From Leptolyngbya sp. PCC 7375 (lineage in GTDB: Bacteria; Cyanobacteriota; Cyanobacteriia; Phormidesmidales; Phormidesmidaceae), in contig NZ_JH993797.1 of NCBI RefSeq assembly GCF_000316115.1, positions 248,001-312,000 on the forward strand: a stretch of DNA of 64,000 bases, given 5' to 3'. Every line of letters begins with the position of its first letter. Position 1 is the first letter of the stretch. The position numbers and the translations under genes are program-made. Shown here one piece after another: positions 60,557-64,000 of this stretch. The notes under the pieces are model-generated. The model saw only the letters and a list, made by a program, of their open reading frames with translations. It did no database searches and was not told where the DNA came from.

Positions 60557-61402
60557 CTAAAAAGTACTTTGGTGAGAAAGATGCTTGATCAAAATCTTCA
60601 GAACAGATTTTGCCTTGATGGGTTTACTCAAAAAATCTGATGCCCCCACCATTTTTGCCCGAAACCGTTCAGGGATTCTGTTTTTATTGGTCACAATAAT
60701 GATAGGCGTGTGCTGAAAGAAAGAGATGCGTCGAATTTGGGCACAGAGTTCGTAACCATTCGCCACCGGCAGCACTAATTCTAAAAAGATTATTTGAGGC
60801 CTCAAGTCCATCAGCAGAGACACTGCCTGTAAGGAATCAGAAATATTAGCGTAGCTATAGCCAGCCGCTTGAACAATGTCCCCCAGTGCTTGACTATCTG
60901 CTGCACTATTGTCCACATAGACCACCGTTACCTGGCCTACCTGACTTTGAGCATAGGGTGTCTCCCATGGCCCCCTGTGCGACGTTGATACAGACGTTGA
61001 TGCAGAAGATGGATTACCGCTACTACCGGTCAGCTCTTTGGAAACCTTATCCAATAAGGATTCTATTCTTTGCAAAATGTGTCTAGCAGCAGCGGGCTTT
61101 CTGACATAGGTATCAAACCCAGTCTGTATCAAAAGTTGACCAGTAACCGTTGGCTGCGCCAGGGCAATTACAGGAATGAGCCATGTGGGACTAGACTCTT
61201 TAAGAATCTTAATCGCTTGCCAACCATTAAGTCCCTGGGCATCAATATCCATGACAATCAGGTCAGGAGCCTCCTCAACAGCCAGCGATAAGCCCTTATC
61301 ACCACGATGGGTACTGACTACCTCATAGTCATATAGCTTAAGGGCATGCTCAAGGATCTGACGGCTTGCCCTATCTTTATCTATTAATAGAATTTTAGCC
61401 AT
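60557..61402 (-). CDS. Tandem receiver-domain protein, second domain Asp-to-Glu
   Basis: 281 aa from ATG 61402 (a TTG eight codons upstream is possible). REC1: ILLIDKDRASRQILEHAL, Asp52 in LIVMDID, VRKP. A Ser/Thr linker follows at ~123-148. REC2: TVVYVDNSAADSQALGDIVQAAGY, then IIFLELVLP where Glu208 stands at the phospho-acceptor position, and LSKPI. A Glu there often mimics the phosphorylated state, so REC2 is likely locked on or used for binding. There is no output domain. The REC2 part resembles PatA-like/PixG C-terminal receivers of cyanobacterial motility and development systems. Convergent with the NarL pair. Confidence 0.85.
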   Translation of the reverse strand: MAKILLIDKDRASRQILEHALKLYDYEVVSTHRGDKGLSLAVEEAPDLIVMDIDAQGLNGWQAIKILKESSPTWLIPVIALAQPTVTGQLLIQTGFDTYVRKPAAARHILQRIESLLDKVSKELTGSSGNPSSASTSVSTSHRGPWETPYAQSQVGQVTVVYVDNSAADSQALGDIVQAAGYSYANISDSLQAVSLLMDLRPQIIFLELVLPVANGYELCAQIRRISFFQHTPIIIVTNKNRIPERFRAKMVGASDFLSKPIKAKSVLKILIKHLSHQSTF

Positions 61403-61665
61403 AAAACCATTTGCAAAATTAGCCAACCCCCTTGCAGGGCTTAGCTAGCGGCATTCTTTATCGTTGAGATCCCTTTGTCTTTGAATACTCAGATACGGCT
61501 TCAAAAGTTATTTCTGAATATTCAAGGGCAAAGAAAATTAAGGAATAGCAGAACATATTTTACCTGCCCTGTCTACGAATTTACACAGATACGCCATAGA
61601 ACATTTAATGATAGTCCATTTAACGCATGCTTTCAGGAAAAATCAGGCAGAATCAGCACCTTCAC

Positions 61666-61920
61666 TTAAAGCGAAACTTTTTCTAAAGTAGTAATTTTAC
61701 TTACGTACATTGGGCGATGGTAGTTAATTTCCCACAGTTGATCCTCAGGAAAACGATAAAAATTGTTGTTTGAATGCTTGGTCAGGGTAAATACACAGAA
61801 CGCACAGTCACAAAGTTCACACTGATTCCATTGTTTTTCCGGGAGAAAATTTTTTAGTTGTTTTCTACTATTTTCGGCAAGGGTGCATTGGCTAAAAATG
61901 TTGCTAACGGCATCCCACAT
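61666..61920 (-). CDS. Possible small cysteine-containing protein, 84 aa
   Basis: ATG 61920 (TTG four codons upstream). The frame reads MWDAVSNIFSQCTLAENSRK at the start, a Cys-rich centre (QCELCDCAFCVF) and YRFPEDQLWEINYHRPMYVSKITTLEKVSL at the end. The composition looks protein-like and the end of the frame is hydrophilic, but I recognise no family and no ribosome-binding site is obvious. It is divergent from the QxW protein gene 25 bp away. Confidence 0.4.
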   Translation of the reverse strand: MWDAVSNIFSQCTLAENSRKQLKNFLPEKQWNQCELCDCAFCVFTLTKHSNNNFYRFPEDQLWEINYHRPMYVSKITTLEKVSL

Positions 61921-61944
61921 GGTGAAAAACAAAAAAGAGACTCT

Positions 61945-62502
61945 ATGAATTTCAAGAAGATTCTCACGGTGGCAGCGATCTCCCTAGGTGCTACATCCAT
62001 CGCTCTCTCGGTTTCTAAAAATGCTGCCGATGCTCAGGTGGGCTACTTTAAGCTAACGACGATGTTTCTTGAAGATGAAGGCAAGTGTTTAGAAGGGAAT
62101 CGGTTAGCCCCTGAGTCTGTGTTAGAAGGTGCGGCGTTTATGGATGATTGCCAAAATGTGTCAGGTCAGTTTTGGAAAATAATTCCGGCTGATGGTGGTT
62201 ATTTTAAGTTGACAACGATGTTCCTTGAAGATGAGGGTAAGTGTCTTGAGGGCAATCGTCTGGCCCCTGACTCTGTGTTAGGGGGGGCTGCCTTTATGGA
62301 TACTTGTCAAAATGTGTCGGGCCAGCTGTGGAAGAAGATCCCGGTTGGCGATGGTTATTTTAGGCTAACAACCATGTTTTTGGAGGATCAGAATAAATGT
62401 CTTGAGGGGAATCGGTTAGCCCCTGAGTCTGTGTTAGAAGGCGGGGCCTTTATGGATGATTGTCAGAATGTGTCGGGTCAGCTGTGGCGGATAGAGGAGT
62501 AA
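61945..62502 (+). CDS. Secreted three-repeat QxW (ricin-type beta-trefoil-like) protein
   Basis: 185 aa from ATG 61945 (AGAGA just upstream; an earlier in-frame ATG at 61858 would bury the signal peptide). Signal peptide to about Ala30 (ILTVAAISLGATSIALS...ADA). The mature protein is three near-identical ~52-residue repeats at about 33-83, 85-135 and 137-184. Each starts GYFKLTTMFLED, has KCLEGNRLAP and two Cys, and ends in a Q-x-W (GQFWK, GQLWK, GQLWR). Three QxW repeats are the hallmark of the ricin-B beta-trefoil, so carbohydrate binding is inferred. The repeats are also very similar in DNA, pointing to recent duplication. Confidence 0.75.
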   Translation: MNFKKILTVAAISLGATSIALSVSKNAADAQVGYFKLTTMFLEDEGKCLEGNRLAPESVLEGAAFMDDCQNVSGQFWKIIPADGGYFKLTTMFLEDEGKCLEGNRLAPDSVLGGAAFMDTCQNVSGQLWKKIPVGDGYFRLTTMFLEDQNKCLEGNRLAPESVLEGGAFMDDCQNVSGQLWRIEE

Positions 62503-62748
62503 GATGGACAATCCTGTAGGGGCACTCCCTTGTCGGTTCGGCTGAGCGTTCGACTGAGCTCACGCCGAAGTCTCACCGTCGAAGCCATGCCCTTCGATAC
62601 CGGGCGCTATCAGTCAGGATTTTGTATAAAAGCCCCTCTTGGGAGGGGCAGGGGTGGGTTAACCGCTGACGTTAGACAAGCAGGTGGGTAAACACAGGGG
62701 GCGGTCAATGGCGATAACTATCCAGGGGTATTTACCCACCCTACAACT
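62503..62748. other. Spacer with dispersed repeats
   Basis: About 245 bp. 62530-62600 contains dispersed-repeat DNA (CGGCTGAGCGTTCGACTGAG, CCTTCGATA), also seen in related form near 21640. The minus-strand terminator is listed separately. Confidence 0.45.
62626..62649 (-). terminator. Rho-independent terminator of the 62749 gene
   Basis: On the minus strand GCCCCTC-CCAA-GAGGGGC is followed by TTTTATAC, about 100 nt after the stop codon at 62749. Confidence 0.65.
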
Positions 62749-63813
62749 CTATAACCCGGAATCTCTTACCTTATAGTCAATTTCCTCCACCGGCAGATTT
62801 TCGCAATCCCCATCGCCATATCGTAACTGTAGCCGCCGCTCCTTTGCATACTCCACCAGCTGACCACCATACTTGTCAGCCTCAGTCCCCAAACCCTGGA
62901 TCTGGATCTTGCCATTAAACACCGTTGCCCGTGCCAGATAAATCACCAGATCATCCCGCGAAGGGCGATTGACCGTCACACTGGCCGTCAAGTGCGCCAC
63001 CCCCCGCTCATCCAACTCCTGGGGTAACGCCATGGCCGTATTCCGAATTCCCCGCACCGCCACAATCGCTGATGCTACAGCCATGGTAATATCCACCCCA
63101 TCGTTCGTAAAAATCTTATTGTTCGAGAGATACTGAAAATTGCGCTCCCGCAGATCATCTCGAATGCGGCGATGGATCAGATTATCTGGATGATACTGTT
63201 TCAGCGCTCCCACAATCGCCCCGCAGGCTGCCCGAGGTTCACGCCAGGGAGACTCGCGAGTGACGCCATACATCTGGTTTTCACCATCCCGCAAACGACC
63301 CACATGGGTTTTAAGATCAATCGCCACCAGCGATATGGACTGCGGATTGCCTGCATACACCCGCTGCTTTAGCTGTTCATCTAACTCATGGGCCACCGTC
63401 ACATGGGCCAATGTCGCCCCATTATCCGTACCCCCGCCAGCTGGGAAAAATGCCTCTAGTTTTAGCTCGCCAATTTCTGACAGCGTTGCAAACCGGGAGG
63501 CAACGACGTCACGATAGCGTTTGGTTGCCTCCCCCTGGTGGATGCGATCTCCACAGTTGGTATAGGCCAATGTCGTCACCACGCTGGGCAAATTCATGTC
63601 CGCCCCGCAGGCCTTAATATCCGTTGGACTCGCCGCTGCAAACTGGAGTTCATCTCGCAAAATTTGCAATCCTTTGATCAGGGCGTAGCGATCGCTAACA
63701 ATTTCATTAAGATAGTTGTGGTATGCATTACGCTCCATGCCAAAGCTAGCGCCAAGCTTCCAAAAATTGTCTACTCGACGCTGGGTGGCTGCTACATCAA
63801 ACGGGGTGGTCAT
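62749..63813 (-). CDS. Unrecognised 354-aa protein, second gene of an operon
   Basis: Soluble protein without signal peptide or membrane helix. Visible segments are DNFWKLGASFGMERNAYHNYLNEI, SVVTTLAYTNCGDRIHQGEA, FFPAGGGTDNGATLAHVTVAHELDEQLK, ISLVAIDLKTHVGRL, SPWREPRAACGAIVGALKQYHPDNLIHRRIRDDL and IYLARATVFNGKIQIQGLGTEADKYGGQLVEY. I cannot assign a family. GGGTDNGATL...HVTVAHELDEQ has a well-conserved look and could be an active or binding site. It starts 5 bp after the upstream gene's stop codon, so it is translated from the same transcript as the gene leaving the window. Confidence 0.75.
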   Translation of the reverse strand: MTTPFDVAATQRRVDNFWKLGASFGMERNAYHNYLNEIVSDRYALIKGLQILRDELQFAAASPTDIKACGADMNLPSVVTTLAYTNCGDRIHQGEATKRYRDVVASRFATLSEIGELKLEAFFPAGGGTDNGATLAHVTVAHELDEQLKQRVYAGNPQSISLVAIDLKTHVGRLRDGENQMYGVTRESPWREPRAACGAIVGALKQYHPDNLIHRRIRDDLRERNFQYLSNNKIFTNDGVDITMAVASAIVAVRGIRNTAMALPQELDERGVAHLTASVTVNRPSRDDLVIYLARATVFNGKIQIQGLGTEADKYGGQLVEYAKERRLQLRYGDGDCENLPVEEIDYKVRDSGL

Positions 63814-63818
63814 GGTCG

Positions 63819-64000
63819 TTATCTCTCTCGCTGGCCAAGGTTGAACACATCAAAGGGGATGACATCTGATTCAGGCTTGCGCGTATCAAAGTAGTAGCTG
63901 GTGATGGTTCCCAAACCCGTGTCTAAAATACTGAAAGCCGTAATATCATTACTGGCAATATAGGGCATTGGATTGTCAAACTCATCTGTTAGGGGCTTAA
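63819..64000 (-). CDS. C-terminal part of an unrecognised gene, cut by the window edge
   Basis: The last ~59 codons of a minus-strand gene: PMPYIASNDITAFSILDTGLGTITSYYFDTRKPESDVIPFDVFNLGQRER then stop. No family is recognised. The 5-bp gap to the 354-aa gene shows an operon. The N terminus lies beyond position 64000. Confidence 0.7.
   Translation of the reverse strand, partial: KPLTDEFDNPMPYIASNDITAFSILDTGLGTITSYYFDTRKPESDVIPFDVFNLGQRER

Noticed and set aside
61475..61669. 64-codon plus-strand frame between the receiver protein and the 61666 gene
   Set aside because: No ribosome-binding site, no recognisable domain, composition of AT-rich spacer.

Overview
The window is chromosomal DNA from a cyanobacterium, most likely a non-heterocystous marine or benthic form of the Leptolyngbya/Acaryochloris type. 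The evidence is a CP43-like chlorophyll antenna protein (IsiA/Pcb family), plant-type ferredoxin, a cyanobacterial-type biliverdin reductase, both sulfolipid genes (sqdB, sqdX), FurA/FutA/FutB/DpsA iron proteins, and many GCGATCGC (HIP1) octamers. The exact genus cannot be fixed by eye. No rRNA, tRNA, CRISPR array or intact transposase was found.

Layout. 0-11 kb: housekeeping and redox genes (DUF4230 protein, GST, GlcE-like flavoprotein, comB, bvdR, petF, a SpoIID protein, a Dps, a class-V PLP enzyme). 10.6-25 kb: an iron and oxidative-stress neighbourhood with furA, a Crp-family regulator, the Fe(III)-binding protein futA, a [2Fe-2S] protein, a second Dps, the IsiA/Pcb antenna and the permease futB. 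Small Gly/Glu-repeat lipoproteins lie among these genes. 26-37 kb: a cell-surface and secretion block. It holds an SLH protein with a 22-Asp tail, a two-TM protein, an HlyD adaptor, a C39-type peptidase/ABC exporter, a DUF937 protein, a 977-aa PstS-like/DUF4912 fusion and a stand-alone copy of that fusion's C-terminal domain. 37-47.7 kb: SbcC-like ATPase, GH13 amylase, a phytase-like esterase, sqdB, sqdX and a WD40 protein. 48-51 kb: a compact arsenic cassette (GAPDH of the arsenate-resistance type, ACR3 arsenite pump, dual-specificity phosphatase) behind an ArsR-type palindrome. 51.7-56.8 kb: a five-gene Nik/Opp-type ABC importer that is visibly richer in GC and is preceded by decayed transposase DNA. 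56.9-64 kb: a serine hydrolase, a NarL-type two-component pair, a tandem-REC protein with an altered phospho-site, a secreted three-repeat QxW protein and an unrecognised operon running off the right edge.

Several points do not reduce to standard annotation. Three copies of an ~85-bp terminal-inverted-repeat element each sit within about 20 nt 3' of a stop codon, in the same orientation relative to that gene. Two long perfect palindromes and three hairpins sharing one loop lie between genes. Three proteins have lost an expected catalytic residue: the C39 domain His, an alpha/beta-hydrolase nucleophile and a receiver Asp. The PstS-like/DUF4912 protein with its stand-alone C-terminal domain, next to the unusual exporter, is the best candidate for an undescribed system.
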